Shown: positions 35,452 to 44,861, counted from the stretch's first letter. The stretch is 54,238 bases of DNA from Rhizonema sp. PD37 (GCA_029379215.1 JAQYWO010000019.1:1-54238); one strand, 5' to 3'. The notes: a model not told the origin generated them from the sequence alone. Program-made: numbers and translations.

Positions 35452-35907
35452 TTACCTATTGCCCATTTTCCATTCCTTACACTTAGCCACTGCCGCTTGA
35501 TAAGCGTCTAAGTAATTCTGACCACCTAACATCACATTACCATAATACTCGTAAGGTGCCTCGCCATACACAGGTAGAGGATCGTCTTCTGGATAATCTT
35601 CTTTAGATTCTTCTATGATCGCTTTTAGTTGCTTGACACTCAAGCTATGTGCTAGAAAATAGGCAAGCTCTTGGGCATTTCTCTTAAGGTGCGGTAGTGT
35701 AGGATCGACAATGCGATCGCTCAGCTCAATCCAACTGTGTTCGATAGGTTTGTATGAAATGCCTTTAATCACCAAAAAGCCTTGGACATAAGTTGCCCCC
35801 TCAGTGACCAATACTGCTTTGTAAGCATTGTCAAATGGGGTTGTAGCCTTGCTTTTAATGCGATCGGCAATTTCAATAGAAAGCGCTTCATCTAGTGGTT
35901 TGTTCAT
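35452..35907 (-). CDS. Hypothetical protein of 151 residues
   Basis: No family recognised. An N-terminal segment (LSIEIADRIKSKATTPFDNAYKAVLVTEGATYVQGFLVIKGISYKPIEHSWIEL) suggests a mixed alpha/beta fold, and the C-terminal part is acidic with a GGQNYLDAYQAAVAKCKEWK helix. There is no signal peptide. The ATG at 35907 has no ribosome binding site (upstream reads CAAAAAATTTCG), probably because the IsrB element ends within about 20 bases and replaced the native leader. It therefore may be silent or depend on transcription coming out of the element. Confidence 0.5.
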   Translation of the reverse strand: MNKPLDEALSIEIADRIKSKATTPFDNAYKAVLVTEGATYVQGFLVIKGISYKPIEHSWIELSDRIVDPTLPHLKRNAQELAYFLAHSLSVKQLKAIIEESKEDYPEDDPLPVYGEAPYEYYGNVMLGGQNYLDAYQAAVAKCKEWKMGNR

Positions 35908-35930
35908 CGAAATTTTTTGGGTCCGAAACC

Positions 35931-35947
35931 CCGTCCTTATAGGACGG
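35931..35947 (-). repeat. Right-end hairpin of the IsrB element
   Basis: CCGTCCT (35931-35937) and AGGACGG (35941-35947) enclose a TAT loop. The stem contains the last codons and stop of isrB. Such subterminal hairpins are what TnpA recognises in IS200/IS605 elements, and this one shares its apex with the left-end hairpin. Confidence 0.65.
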
Positions 35948-37043
35948 CTTTGTATTGATTAGTAACAATTAATCCAGTTGAGCGCCGAATTAATTGCACC
36001 TTGTTGTTACTGAATTGTCCCAACCGTCGCCAGTTGGCATCAGAGACAGAAATTTGTCTTTCTGTGTCACCACTCACCCAACCACGATGAGTTGTAGTTC
36101 CTTTAGAAGCTTCCACATAATCACCTTTCCTAAATCCGTGACGAGTCACTGTGCCGCCATATTTACGCCTAATGCCACCCTTGGTAGGTATCATTAGATG
36201 TAATTGACGACGGCTAACAGGTGGACGACGAATTACCGCAAAAGGAGCAGAAGTCACTTGCACAGAGCCACGCCAACCCATTGTTTGGCAGTTGACAATA
36301 CCGTAGTCAACGAACTGAGTACAAGCCAATGCAATGCCATCGACGGCATGAGTTGCTGGGATAGCATCGCCTTTGGAATGCTTTTGTTTCAAAAGCCCTA
36401 AGTGAGTACGTACTTGAGCGGTTTTCCATCCTTCAACTTCAAACACGTTATCAAAGTCGTTCCTTAGGTTCTGTAACTGCCACTTTAGCCCGACCATCAC
36501 CGGGCTAAATCCTTTATCACCCTTAGCTTTGATTACTTCGTAAACTACTGCGCTAATTGGGTAAATGCAAGATAATTCTCTAAGCACACGCAATTCTAAT
36601 TCCCGATTAGCGCGAATACTAGGAGCTAATTTTGAACCACGGCGATTGCTGAAACGTTTCTGACGATGAGCGCGTTTACTGAAAGCAACGTTACGATTAA
36701 CCCGCCTACTTCGACGACCACGCCGCATCATTCGGCGTTGCTCCATCCTTTCCCGTACTGTTTTGAAAGGCAACTGTAAGTGAGCAAGCCACAAAGTAAA
36801 CTTAGCAGATTGCACGCCTATACCTGTATAAAGCTTGCCTGGATCATTGCCTACGATAATTGATTGATGCTGGTAACCTTTTGTAGGAGCAATTTTCTTG
36901 CCCTGAATAAGCTGGATTTGGAAAATTCCCAAATCGTTGTATACAACTTTAGCAACGCCGTCTCTAAGCCAACGCCTTGCACGACTAGCTTTGGTAGGCA
37001 TTAATGTTTCGCCAGAGCTTGATAAAACTGGTACTCGATTCAT
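35937..37043 (-). CDS. isrB: IsrB, RNA-guided RuvC nuclease without HNH domain (RRXRR/PLMP protein)
   Basis: The 368 residues have an N-terminal PLMP/RRXRR domain (PVLSSSGETLMPTKASRARRWLRDG, 5-29), RuvC-I with catalytic Asp67 (IIVGNDPGKLYTGIGV), an arginine-rich bridge helix (about 97-140: RERMEQRRMMRRGRRSRRVNR...), RuvC-II with Glu169 (AVVYEVIKAKGDKGF), and RuvC-III with His232 and Asp235 (THAVDGIAL). Only 62 residues separate Glu169 from His232, so the HNH insert of IscB is absent, which defines IsrB. The C-terminal 130 residues are a basic domain (RRPPVSRRQLHLMIPTKGGIRRKYGG). All RuvC catalytic residues are intact. IsrB proteins nick the non-target strand using an omegaRNA. ATG 37043 has AAAGGA eight bases upstream. 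Confidence 0.9.
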   Translation of the reverse strand: MNRVPVLSSSGETLMPTKASRARRWLRDGVAKVVYNDLGIFQIQLIQGKKIAPTKGYQHQSIIVGNDPGKLYTGIGVQSAKFTLWLAHLQLPFKTVRERMEQRRMMRRGRRSRRVNRNVAFSKRAHRQKRFSNRRGSKLAPSIRANRELELRVLRELSCIYPISAVVYEVIKAKGDKGFSPVMVGLKWQLQNLRNDFDNVFEVEGWKTAQVRTHLGLLKQKHSKGDAIPATHAVDGIALACTQFVDYGIVNCQTMGWRGSVQVTSAPFAVIRRPPVSRRQLHLMIPTKGGIRRKYGGTVTRHGFRKGDYVEASKGTTTHRGWVSGDTERQISVSDANWRRLGQFSNNKVQLIRRSTGLIVTNQYKAVL

Positions 37044-37265
37044 AGAGATAATCCTTTCGAGCAGTTTGAAGTCTCCTCGACCAACTAACTACAGATGTCT
37101 GGGCATTACCCCACGACTCAATAAATAGCCTTACATTTAATCCCAACTGGAGAAGCATTAGGAAGTGTTAACCGCAGTTAGTCTCAGTGGTCTATTCACT
37201 CAAATGTGTCAAGTTTATTCTTGACAATCCCCCGGCTTATAGCCGGGGGTTAGTGAACGACGGCA
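37044..37265 (-). ncRNA. omegaRNA of the IsrB element
   Basis: The 220 bases upstream of isrB on the same strand fold as expected of an omegaRNA. Outer stem AGTGAA (37252-37257) pairs with TTCACT (37195-37200); it encloses two hairpins, CCCCCGGCT/AGCCGGGGG (37229-37249) and TGTCAAG/CTTGACA (37207-37226). Further 3', AGTTAGT (37176-37182) pairs with ACTAACT (37084-37090) over a long range. No coding frame spans the region. In IscB/IsrB systems the guide lies at the 5' end just outside the left end, which would correspond to plus-strand bases from about 37258 upward. The 5' boundary is an estimate. Confidence 0.75.
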
Positions 37266-37393
37266 AAGTTACAAACAGAAACGATTATAATACTAGTACT
37301 GCTTTACAGAATTAAAAATTAAAAATTAAAAAGCCACAAAGACAAGGTTTTTGGATGTCTAGGATGACTTTCAAAACCTCTATCATTCCAATA

Positions 37394-40300
37394 TCACAGG
37401 GGATTGTTCGCTTGTAGGAGTGAGACTGTTTGCATGACTGGCAACGTAATTGTAAAGATAGCACCTTGATCTACACCCGGACTCACTGCACAAATCGTAC
37501 CGCCATGTAATTCTACCAATTGCCGGACGATCGCCAATCCTAATCCCAATCCCCCAACTGTTCGCGTACTCGTGCTATCGGCTTGCCGGAATGTCTCAAA
37601 AACATGCGGTAGAAAATCAGGCTGGATGCCTTTGCCAGTGTCGGTGACGGTGATTTGAGCATTTGTACCAATCTGCGTCAGTTGAACTTCTACCCGTCCC
37701 CCAATGTCCGTGAACTTAACAGCATTTGAGAGTAAATTCCAGCAAATTTGCTGCAGACGGTTTGAATCACCCCAAACTGGATGTTCTAAAGAAATTAATC
37801 TTGTCTCAATCTGAATTGACTTAGCTTCTGCTGCTGTTTGTACAGTTGCTATGGCTGCTTCAACAATCTCACTCAAGTCAACTTGAGCCGCATTCAGCCG
37901 CAATTTCCCTTGTAAAATTTGAGAGACATCCAACAAATCATCAACAAGCTGTGTTTGCAACTTAGCATTACGTTCAATTGTCTCTAATGCTCGAGTTATG
38001 GTTTTAGGATTAAATGAATGGCTGCGCAGCATTTGTGCCCAGCCCAAAATTGGGTTCAACGGTGTTCTGAGTTCGTGAGACAGTACTGCTAAAAACTCGT
38101 CTTTGACTTTACTGACACGTTCGGCTTCTTCCCGCGCCGCTTGTTCGCTTTTGAGGATGCGATCGCGTTCTGCTTCTAAAGCAACTCGTTCTGTAATATC
38201 GCGGGTGATAGTGGCAATTGCGCTGCAGGAGTGCGTATCCGGATCTTCAATTGTAAACAAAGTGTAATCTACTGGAATCGCATGTCCTGTTTTAAAATGA
38301 CGCAATCGAAACTCACCCTGCCAAAGTCCTTCACGCATGAGGATTGGGTAAATGACTTCTTCCATATAGGCTTGATCTTCTGGTAGGAAGTAATCGAGAA
38401 TGACTGTGTTGCGAACTGCCTCCATACTTTCTAGTCCCAGCATTTGACAACCTGCGGGATTAACAAACTCTACTCGACTATCCGGTCTTGCCAAACCAAT
38501 GAAATCTACGCTATGGTCAATTAAGGCGATCAGACGTTGACGTTCTTCTTCGGCTTTTTTGCTTTCGCTCAGATCTAGAATGAAGGCAATTAACTCTTGG
38601 GTTTCATTGTAGGGTTCTTGCAGAAGTGCTGCCCCAATGAGAATTGGAATCCGTCGCCCATCTTTATGCAGGTACTCCTTCTCATATGGTGTACAGACTC
38701 CTCGCACCCTTATTTGTGCGAACGCCCGCTCATCCAACGCAGCGTATTCGGGTGGTGTAAGTTGATCCCAGCCTATCTGCCCAGACTGCATCTCTTCGAG
38801 CGTATATCCTAGCATCTTCGACAGGTAGTTGTTGGCATAATGCACCTCACAAAAGCAATCCCCAAATACTACCCCAAACATATCTGATTCCACCAACCTC
38901 CGGAATCGCCGCTCACTTTCTCGCAAAGCTTCCTCCGAACGTTTGCGATCAGTAATATCCATTGACATACCAATCATTCGTTCGGGAGATTCTACTGAGT
39001 CGTAAAAACAACGACCTCGTACTAATACCCAGTGAATGCTACCATCCCCCCTGAGAATGCGGTACTCCACATCGTAATCTGTCTGGTTGGCGATCGCCTG
39101 CTGTAGCGATTCAAATACCCAGCCTCGATCATCAGGATGCACGAGATCGTAGAGTTTTTGATGCGAAAATTCTGCATCTGGCGACAGACCGAAGTTTATT
39201 TTACAAGGTTCCGACGCTACCAGTACATTGGAACGCAAATCAAGTTCCCAGCAACCTAGTTTACCAGTTGTTAGTGCTAGTATCAGTCGGTGTTCACTTT
39301 CACGTCGTGCCTCCTCTGCTTGTGTGCAGTCGCGTATTGCTGCTTGCTGTTCAGTAATATCACGTACTGTTGCTAAAATTCCAACGACATCATCCCTGGC
39401 ATCTTTGATGGGCGAAACACTAATTGTCACATCAATTAAGCTGCCGTCTTTATGGCGACGAACAGTTTCCATTTGACTAATGGCTTCACCGCGTCGCATC
39501 GTCGCCAAAATATCTTTGGGTTCTTGCATTCGCTCAACCGGAAGAAGAACGGACACATGTTGCCCAATCATTTCGACGCTCGTGTAGCCAAAAATATGCT
39601 TTGCACTTGTATTCCAACTTATAATTTTACCATCAAGTGTCAATCCCATGACAGCATCGTTCGACGACTCCACCATAGCAGTAAGAAACAGCCGCGCTTC
39701 TTCCGCTTGTTTGCGTTCTGTGATATCCTCTACAATTCCTAACAACCGGATGGGAATACCATTGGGATCGCGGTAAACGCTGCCTCTTACCCAAATCCAA
39801 CGAAGCTGTCTATCTTGGCGGATAATTCTGCATTCAAAGTCCCAATCTTCATAGGTAGAAAGTGTTTGCTGAAACTTTTGATTCACTAACTCCTGATCTG
39901 GCGGATAAACATGGTTGAGGAAGACTTCGTAACTCCATTCCGGCTGTAAAGACTCATACCCAAAGACTTGATCGTGCTTGAGCGATCGCCGAACTGTATA
40001 TGCCTGTGTCCTCAAATCTAAATCCCAATCTCCAACAAGAGCGCCATCTAACCGTCGGCGCTCAATGACTTGCTTAGTAGTTTCTAAAAAGGTGAGCAGA
40101 ACACCACCGATTTCTTCTCCATCGTAAATCGGGCTGTAGCAAAGCGTGAAGTAACTTTCCTCTAAGTAGCCGTTGCTCTCGATTAGATACAGTTGGTTTT
40201 CAACGTAGGTAACTTGCCCTTGGGCTAAAACTGCTTTGTAAATCGGTTCTTGAATATCCCATACTTCCGGCCAGCATTCTCTTGTCGGTTGACCCATTGC

Positions 40301-40555
40301 TTGAGGAAGCTTCTTACCTAGAATTCTCCGATAAGCATCATTATATATTTGAATCAGGTGAGTTCCCCACAATACCATTGTGGGAATTGGAGAAGTTAAG
40401 CTGATACTAGCTGCTGTCCACAAACCAGGCGACCAAGTCTCAACTGCACCAACAGACGTATGAGACCAGTCAAACGCTCGCCACTGTCTGCCAACTTCTC
40501 CAGCATTCGCCAGGATACTTTCGAGCATCCTGGACTTTGCCACCTGCAACATCAT
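37394..40555 (-). CDS. Multi-PAS sensor histidine kinase
   Basis: The 1,053 residues have no predicted membrane segment. They contain about six PAS-like domains: about 20-165, 170-280 (PAC YRDPNGIPIRLLGIVEDITERK), 288-402, 420-538 (HWVLVRG...GMSMDITDRKRSE), 545-665 and 672-795. A coiled region follows, then HisKA with phospho-acceptor His827 (FLAVLSHELRTPLNPILGW), and a HATPase (about 925-1045) with N-box NLLSNAVKF, G1 DTGKGI and GGLGLGLAI. There is no receiver domain. It is a cytosolic two-component kinase sensing through PAS ligands (redox, light or small molecules). No response regulator is adjacent, so it is an orphan and its partner must be encoded elsewhere. ATG 40555 is followed by a second ATG. 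Confidence 0.92.
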   Translation of the reverse strand: MMLQVAKSRMLESILANAGEVGRQWRAFDWSHTSVGAVETWSPGLWTAASISLTSPIPTMVLWGTHLIQIYNDAYRRILGKKLPQAMGQPTRECWPEVWDIQEPIYKAVLAQGQVTYVENQLYLIESNGYLEESYFTLCYSPIYDGEEIGGVLLTFLETTKQVIERRRLDGALVGDWDLDLRTQAYTVRRSLKHDQVFGYESLQPEWSYEVFLNHVYPPDQELVNQKFQQTLSTYEDWDFECRIIRQDRQLRWIWVRGSVYRDPNGIPIRLLGIVEDITERKQAEEARLFLTAMVESSNDAVMGLTLDGKIISWNTSAKHIFGYTSVEMIGQHVSVLLPVERMQEPKDILATMRRGEAISQMETVRRHKDGSLIDVTISVSPIKDARDDVVGILATVRDITEQQAAIRDCTQAEEARRESEHRLILALTTGKLGCWELDLRSNVLVASEPCKINFGLSPDAEFSHQKLYDLVHPDDRGWVFESLQQAIANQTDYDVEYRILRGDGSIHWVLVRGRCFYDSVESPERMIGMSMDITDRKRSEEALRESERRFRRLVESDMFGVVFGDCFCEVHYANNYLSKMLGYTLEEMQSGQIGWDQLTPPEYAALDERAFAQIRVRGVCTPYEKEYLHKDGRRIPILIGAALLQEPYNETQELIAFILDLSESKKAEEERQRLIALIDHSVDFIGLARPDSRVEFVNPAGCQMLGLESMEAVRNTVILDYFLPEDQAYMEEVIYPILMREGLWQGEFRLRHFKTGHAIPVDYTLFTIEDPDTHSCSAIATITRDITERVALEAERDRILKSEQAAREEAERVSKVKDEFLAVLSHELRTPLNPILGWAQMLRSHSFNPKTITRALETIERNAKLQTQLVDDLLDVSQILQGKLRLNAAQVDLSEIVEAAIATVQTAAEAKSIQIETRLISLEHPVWGDSNRLQQICWNLLSNAVKFTDIGGRVEVQLTQIGTNAQITVTDTGKGIQPDFLPHVFETFRQADSTSTRTVGGLGLGLAIVRQLVELHGGTICAVSPGVDQGAIFTITLPVMQTVSLLQANNPL

Positions 40556-40752
40556 TTTTGTTTTAGTATATTATTTGCCTTACCTTACACTAGTACAGAT
40601 AAACAATTTAATGCATCTGCTGAAGGGTAGGCAACTGTAACTTAATTACTACTCATTTTTACCCTTAGTTATCCTTTTTGGGTAACTCTTCTATAAGTTG
40701 CTCTACGAAAAGCCTAAGCTTTTCTTGCCAGTCAGGTACATCTTTGCACAAA

Positions 40753-40785
40753 GTTGCTCCGGGATATAAATAATCCCAGAGCAAC
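40753..40785 (-). terminator. Stem-loop downstream of the ScyD/ScyE-like gene
   Basis: GTTGCTC (40753-40759) pairs with GAGCAAC (40779-40785), continuing with GGGAT/ATCCC after one mismatch. On the minus strand it follows the ScyD/ScyE-like gene by about 50 bases, with TTTGTG after it. Probably a terminator; the U-run is poor. Confidence 0.45.
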
Positions 40786-40836
40786 AACAGTTTATAATTC
40801 CATCATGATGTGAGTTCCGCGCCTCAAGGTTGTCAC

Positions 40837-42177
40837 CTAGTTTTGTGGATGTCTTCTAGCTAGTCTCTCTAGCTTTCTAGGGTTGATCTTGATGACTTGT
40901 CCTTTTGAGAATCTGCTGTGGTTTGAGATATATAAATCACCATCAGGCCCAACAGTAATGTTAGAAGCTGCCTCTAGTCCATGACCGCTTAACAGAGTTG
41001 TACGAGTTCCATCTGGAGCAACTTTAATCAGAGAACCACTTGTATCACCGATCACGTCACCGCCAGGAGCGATCGAGTTCCATTCTGGCACATTGATATG
41101 TTCCAACACGTACAAATTGCCATATTTGTCGTAGGCGTCGCCAGTCAGTTGCGTAAAGCCAGTTGCAATTTCTTGAAATTCCAAAGTATCGGGATCAACT
41201 TTCCAAACACGCGCTTTCCCAGCTGGGAAAGGATAGTAAGTATATTCAGTGAGTGTTAAACTTCCATCGGGAGCAATTGTAAGATTTGTCGGTACTGATT
41301 GATTTGAGATTGGACCATTTGGAGTCAGTGTATAACCAGGGGGTATGCTAAGTGCTGATAAATCATCGGTTTGTGTTGATGAGCTCCCTGTTGCTGAGTC
41401 CCCTGTTGCTGGTGCACCAGGATCTGTCGTTCCCGTAGACTGAGGTGGGAATTGCAGTTGATCAGGTGGTATTGACAGAGTGGGAACTACAACGACTTGC
41501 TGAATTCCACTACCATCAAGTGCTACTTTGTACAAAGTGTTTCCACCGCCATCGGAGACGTAAGCATAGTCACCCTTAATCACAAAGCTATAAGGGTTGG
41601 AAATTAGGTCAGTGCCATCAGGATTATTGTTGGTTTCATACAGGGCCATATCGGCAAGAACTGTCAGATTTCCAGTACTGAGGTCTACCCTGTACAATTT
41701 TCCAAGGTCGGGCGCTTGTAATAAGGACTCACGCAAGGTCGGATTTCCAGCAAAACCTGTTAAAAGATAAGCGTTCCCTTGGTCATCAAATTTGATGTCT
41801 GCAGGACCTGCACCTTGGGTATCAAGGTTACTGTCTGCTGGTGCCCCAGCATGTACTAATCCTAAAGATGTGAAACCGGAAAGTACGTTTGTTTGTGTAC
41901 CGTCGGGAGCAACTTTGGTAACAGAACCACTACTGCTAGCACATAGTGGAACATATCCCGAGCTTGGTGATGCTTCGCATCTTCCGTCTGTTCCATCGCC
42001 ACCTGAACCACTATTCGCTACATAAAGATTGCCATCTTTATCAAAAGCTATACCCCGTGGGTTGTCTAAACCGTCGGCTACGACCTTAAAATATTGTGGT
42101 TCTGCTGAAACTTTTGATACTGAAATAGTAGCAACGCTAACTGTGAACAGTGTCAGAAGAAATGGCTTGATTTTCAT
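40837..42177 (-). CDS. ScyD/ScyE-family secreted beta-propeller-like protein
   Basis: The 446 residues start with a signal peptide (cleavage after VSKVSA, about 25). NHL-type repeats (for example GLDNPRGIAFDKDGNLYVANSGSGG, GPADIKFDDQGNAYLLTG, NLTIAPDGSLTLTEYT, NITVGPDGDLYISNHS) suggest a beta-propeller. The arrangement is that of ScyD/ScyE-family proteins, which in scytonemin clusters are exported and thought to act in assembly of the sheath pigment, though many paralogues lie outside the cluster. A low-complexity insert rich in Thr/Gly/Pro/Ser (about 244-290) interrupts one repeat, with LSIPP-Q repeated twice. No other scy genes are in the window, so it is an orphan member. ATG 42177 fits the signal peptide. 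Confidence 0.82.
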   Translation of the reverse strand: MKIKPFLLTLFTVSVATISVSKVSAEPQYFKVVADGLDNPRGIAFDKDGNLYVANSGSGGDGTDGRCEASPSSGYVPLCASSSGSVTKVAPDGTQTNVLSGFTSLGLVHAGAPADSNLDTQGAGPADIKFDDQGNAYLLTGFAGNPTLRESLLQAPDLGKLYRVDLSTGNLTVLADMALYETNNNPDGTDLISNPYSFVIKGDYAYVSDGGGNTLYKVALDGSGIQQVVVVPTLSIPPDQLQFPPQSTGTTDPGAPATGDSATGSSSTQTDDLSALSIPPGYTLTPNGPISNQSVPTNLTIAPDGSLTLTEYTYYPFPAGKARVWKVDPDTLEFQEIATGFTQLTGDAYDKYGNLYVLEHINVPEWNSIAPGGDVIGDTSGSLIKVAPDGTRTTLLSGHGLEAASNITVGPDGDLYISNHSRFSKGQVIKINPRKLERLARRHPQN

Positions 42178-43070
42178 ACGTTTTGAGATTTGACCTTTAT
42201 TGTTAGCAAGTAGAAAACCTTACGGTTGTAATGAGAAGAAATCCCAGTAGTTGAAACAGATAAATCAAGCACATCTAGAAACATGCTCGCGCATATTAAG
42301 CACCACCCTTGTTAAACAGAAAGGCGTTGGTGTTGGCTTGAAACTTTTGAGCTAACTGGAAGGATTTCAGAAACTAGGTTTCATGAATAGGGATTTGACT
42401 GCTTGGCAATTTCTAGTAGAAATCGAATTTTTTAGCAGAATTTCATAGTCCTTAACAACTGCATCTAAGAAGAGTTTTCAACACCTGATCGCCACGGAAT
42501 TGCATAGGTATATTCAGGCATAAAAACTTTGAATTCTTATGACATAGTTTTACTTTCACTAAGCGAAAAGCTTAGTCGCTCTACGCACGATATGAACGGA
42601 TTCATCCACAAAAATAGACGGCGACGCAGTCAACAAGAATGTATTTGTGCGCCTTGCAGTCACCCTTTCAGATAATTTTATGAACTAAAAGAACATTGAG
42701 ATGAACTTAATATTCATCTTTTAAACAAACATCTTAAATATAAAAATATCCCATGATTAATGTTGTGTGAATGACTATTATTTAGATATGATTTGAGCTA
42801 TTTGTCTGTAGTCATTCATCTACGTAATTGTGCAAAGCCTGGAAAAGCTTCCGGGTAATGAATTTAGCCCGCGTAACATTGATTCTAGTTAAGCCTCCCA
42901 AGACAATGCGGCAAGAAATCTTTCTTTGCGTGCCGATAAATTACGCGCGGTTGAGGGAATTAAATTTGTCGCAATATCATTTTTTTATAGAAAAAAGGCG
43001 ATCGCATCATCGCAATCGCCTCTCTTGTTATTAGCTTATTATTTAGCAGTTAGAGTGTTCTAACTGATTA
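42178..43070. other. Long spacer without a gene
   Basis: About 890 bases with no convincing gene. The last part contains the typA terminator at 42991-43020. A 68-codon open frame at 42828-43034 crosses that terminator and has no motif. The upstream region of the ScyD/ScyE-like gene (42178-42700) is A/T-rich and probably contains its promoter, which I cannot place. Confidence 0.4.
42991..43020 (-). terminator. Rho-independent terminator of typA
   Basis: On the minus strand, GGCGATTGC pairs with GCGATCGCC (42997-43020) around GATGAT with one mismatch, followed by TTTTTT (42996-42991). It lies 50 bases after the typA stop codon. The stem contains a HIP1-type GCGATCGC, which might add to its abundance. 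Confidence 0.85.
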
Positions 43071-44861
43071 CTAACGTTTAGCCAACTTCTTCGACATCTT
43101 CCGCAAACGAATTGATTGCGGAGTCACTTCCACTAACTCATCTGGTCCGATGTATTCTAAAGCTCGCTCCAAGCTCATGTCTACAGGCGTTTGCAACTGC
43201 ACCAGTTCATCACCACCAGCTGCGCGATGGTTGGTAAGTTGTTTAGTCTTACAGACATTCAGTTCCAAGTCTTGAGGACGATTGTGTTCTCCCACAATCA
43301 TACCTCTGTAAACCTTAGTACCTGGAGTAATAAAGAACAGTCCTCTATCTTCAGCGTTTTTCATGGCGTAGAAGGTGGAAACCCCCTCTTCAAAGGAGAT
43401 TAAAACACCTTTGTTTCGGGCGTCGATATTGCCAGTGATTGGACGATAGTCGAGGAAGCTGTGATTCATGATACCTTCACCACGAGTCATCCGCATAAAC
43501 TCACCCCGGAAACCAATCAATCCACGAGCGGGAATAACAAATTCTAGCTGAGTGCGTCCATGACCACCAACTTGCATATCTTGCATTTCGCCCTTACGTT
43601 GTCCCAGGCGTTCTATAGAACTGCCAACAGCATCTTCAGGAACGTCTAGCACCAAGAGTTCGTATGGTTCGCAAGGTTGCCCATTAACTTCGCGGTAAAT
43701 AACCTGTGGCTGAGAAACTTGAAACTCGTGTCCTTCTCGACGCATAGTTTCGATCAGGATACCCAAGTGCAGTTCCCCACGACCGGAAACTAAGAATTTA
43801 TCAGGGGAGTCGGTTTCTTCAACGCGCAAAGCAACGTTGGTTTCTAATTCTCGGAGCAGGCGATCGCGTACTTGTCGCGAAGTCACCAACTTTCCTTCTT
43901 GACCTGCAAAGGGTGAATCGTTCACCCAAAAGGTCATCTGTAGAGTTGGTTCATCCACCTTAATCAGTGGTAACGCTTGTGGATCGTTCGGGCAAGTGAT
44001 GGTTTCCCCAATGTTGGCGTCAGCAAATCCAGCCACAGCGACGATATTGCCAGCAGATGCTTCTGCCATCTCAATTCGCTTTAGCCCTTCAAAGCCCATC
44101 AGCTTGCTAACTTTAGCTTTAACGATTTCGCCTTTTTCTGTGATCAATGCCGCTTGCTGTCCCATGCGGATGGTGCCATTATGAATTCTGCCAATGACAA
44201 TCCGTCCTAGATACTCAGAATAGTCTAGGGTTGTCACTTGCAATTGCAGTGGCTTGTTGACATCACCTACTGGTGGCGGTACTTGGCGCAAAATCGCATC
44301 AAACAGGGGTTGCATATCCTTGGCTTCATCGTCCAATTCGGCTTTGGCGTAGCCTGATAAGCCAGAAGCAAATAGATAAAGGAAATCACACTGGTCTTCG
44401 TCTGCTCCTAATTCTAGGAAAAGATCTAAAACTTTATCAATTGCGCCGTAGGGATCTGCTTGAGGACGGTCGATTTTATTGACAACGACAATAGGACGCA
44501 GTCCTTTTTCCAAAGCTTTTTTCAACACAAAGCGTGTTTGGGGCATAGGACCTTCGTTGGCATCGACGATGAGAATACAACCGTCAACCATGCCGAGTAC
44601 ACGTTCTACTTCACCGCCAAAGTCGGCGTGTCCAGGAGTATCAACAATATTGATCAGCGTCTCTTTGTAGTGAACTGCTGTGTTCTTGGAAAGAATAGTA
44701 ATTCCTCTTTCCCGTTCGAGTGCGTTGGAGTCCATAACGCAATCCGGAACGTCTTCCCCTTCGCGGAAAATGCCGGATTGTTTGAGGAGCGCATCAACGA
44801 GGGTGGTTTTGCCGTGATCAACGTGGGCGATGATGGCGACGTTACGGATAGGGAGCGTCAT
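43071..44861 (-). CDS. typA: Translational GTPase TypA/BipA
   Basis: TypA binds ribosomes and supports growth at low temperature or under stress. The 596 residues have the GTPase domain with G1 [10 protein letters not shown] (residues 12-21), G3 [11 protein letters not shown]4 NKIDRP and the EF-G-like domains thereafter. The characteristic C-terminal block includes [47 protein letters not shown] and the basic end [10 protein letters not shown]. All elements are present, nothing unusual. ATG 44861 is preceded by TAAGTAGACGCGCTT. It is a single gene with its own terminator. Confidence 0.97.
   Translation of the reverse strand: MTLPIRNVAIIAHVDHGKTTLVDALLKQSGIFREGEDVPDCVMDSNALERERGITILSKNTAVHYKETLINIVDTPGHADFGGEVERVLGMVDGCILIVDANEGPMPQTRFVLKKALEKGLRPIVVVNKIDRPQADPYGAIDKVLDLFLELGADEDQCDFLYLFASGLSGYAKAELDDEAKDMQPLFDAILRQVPPPVGDVNKPLQLQVTTLDYSEYLGRIVIGRIHNGTIRMGQQAALITEKGEIVKAKVSKLMGFEGLKRIEMAEASAGNIVAVAGFADANIGETITCPNDPQALPLIKVDEPTLQMTFWVNDSPFAGQEGKLVTSRQVRDRLLRELETNVALRVEETDSPDKFLVSGRGELHLGILIETMRREGHEFQVSQPQVIYREVNGQPCEPYELLVLDVPEDAVGSSIERLGQRKGEMQDMQVGGHGRTQLEFVIPARGLIGFRGEFMRMTRGEGIMNHSFLDYRPITGNIDARNKGVLISFEEGVSTFYAMKNAEDRGLFFITPGTKVYRGMIVGEHNRPQDLELNVCKTKQLTNHRAAGGDELVQLQTPVDMSLERALEYIGPDELVEVTPQSIRLRKMSKKLAKR

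Larger units (their letters stand above)
35908..37265 (-). mobile_element. IsrB-type IS200/IS605-family element (no TnpA)
   Basis: On the minus strand, the unit runs omegaRNA - isrB - right-end hairpin. The left end is marked by the three-way-junction structure at 37195-37257, including the CCCCCGGCT/AGCCGGGGG hairpin. The right end is marked by CCGTCCT/AGGACGG at 35931-35947, which overlaps the isrB stop codon. Both hairpins have the same apex (CTTATAG on the plus strand). Exact termini cannot be fixed from one copy. No tnpA transposase is within or beside the element, so movement would require a TnpA encoded elsewhere. Boundaries are approximate. Confidence 0.7.

Noticed and set aside
42828..43034. 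68-codon plus-strand frame
   Set aside because: Its end is the antisense of the typA terminator; no similarity to a known family.
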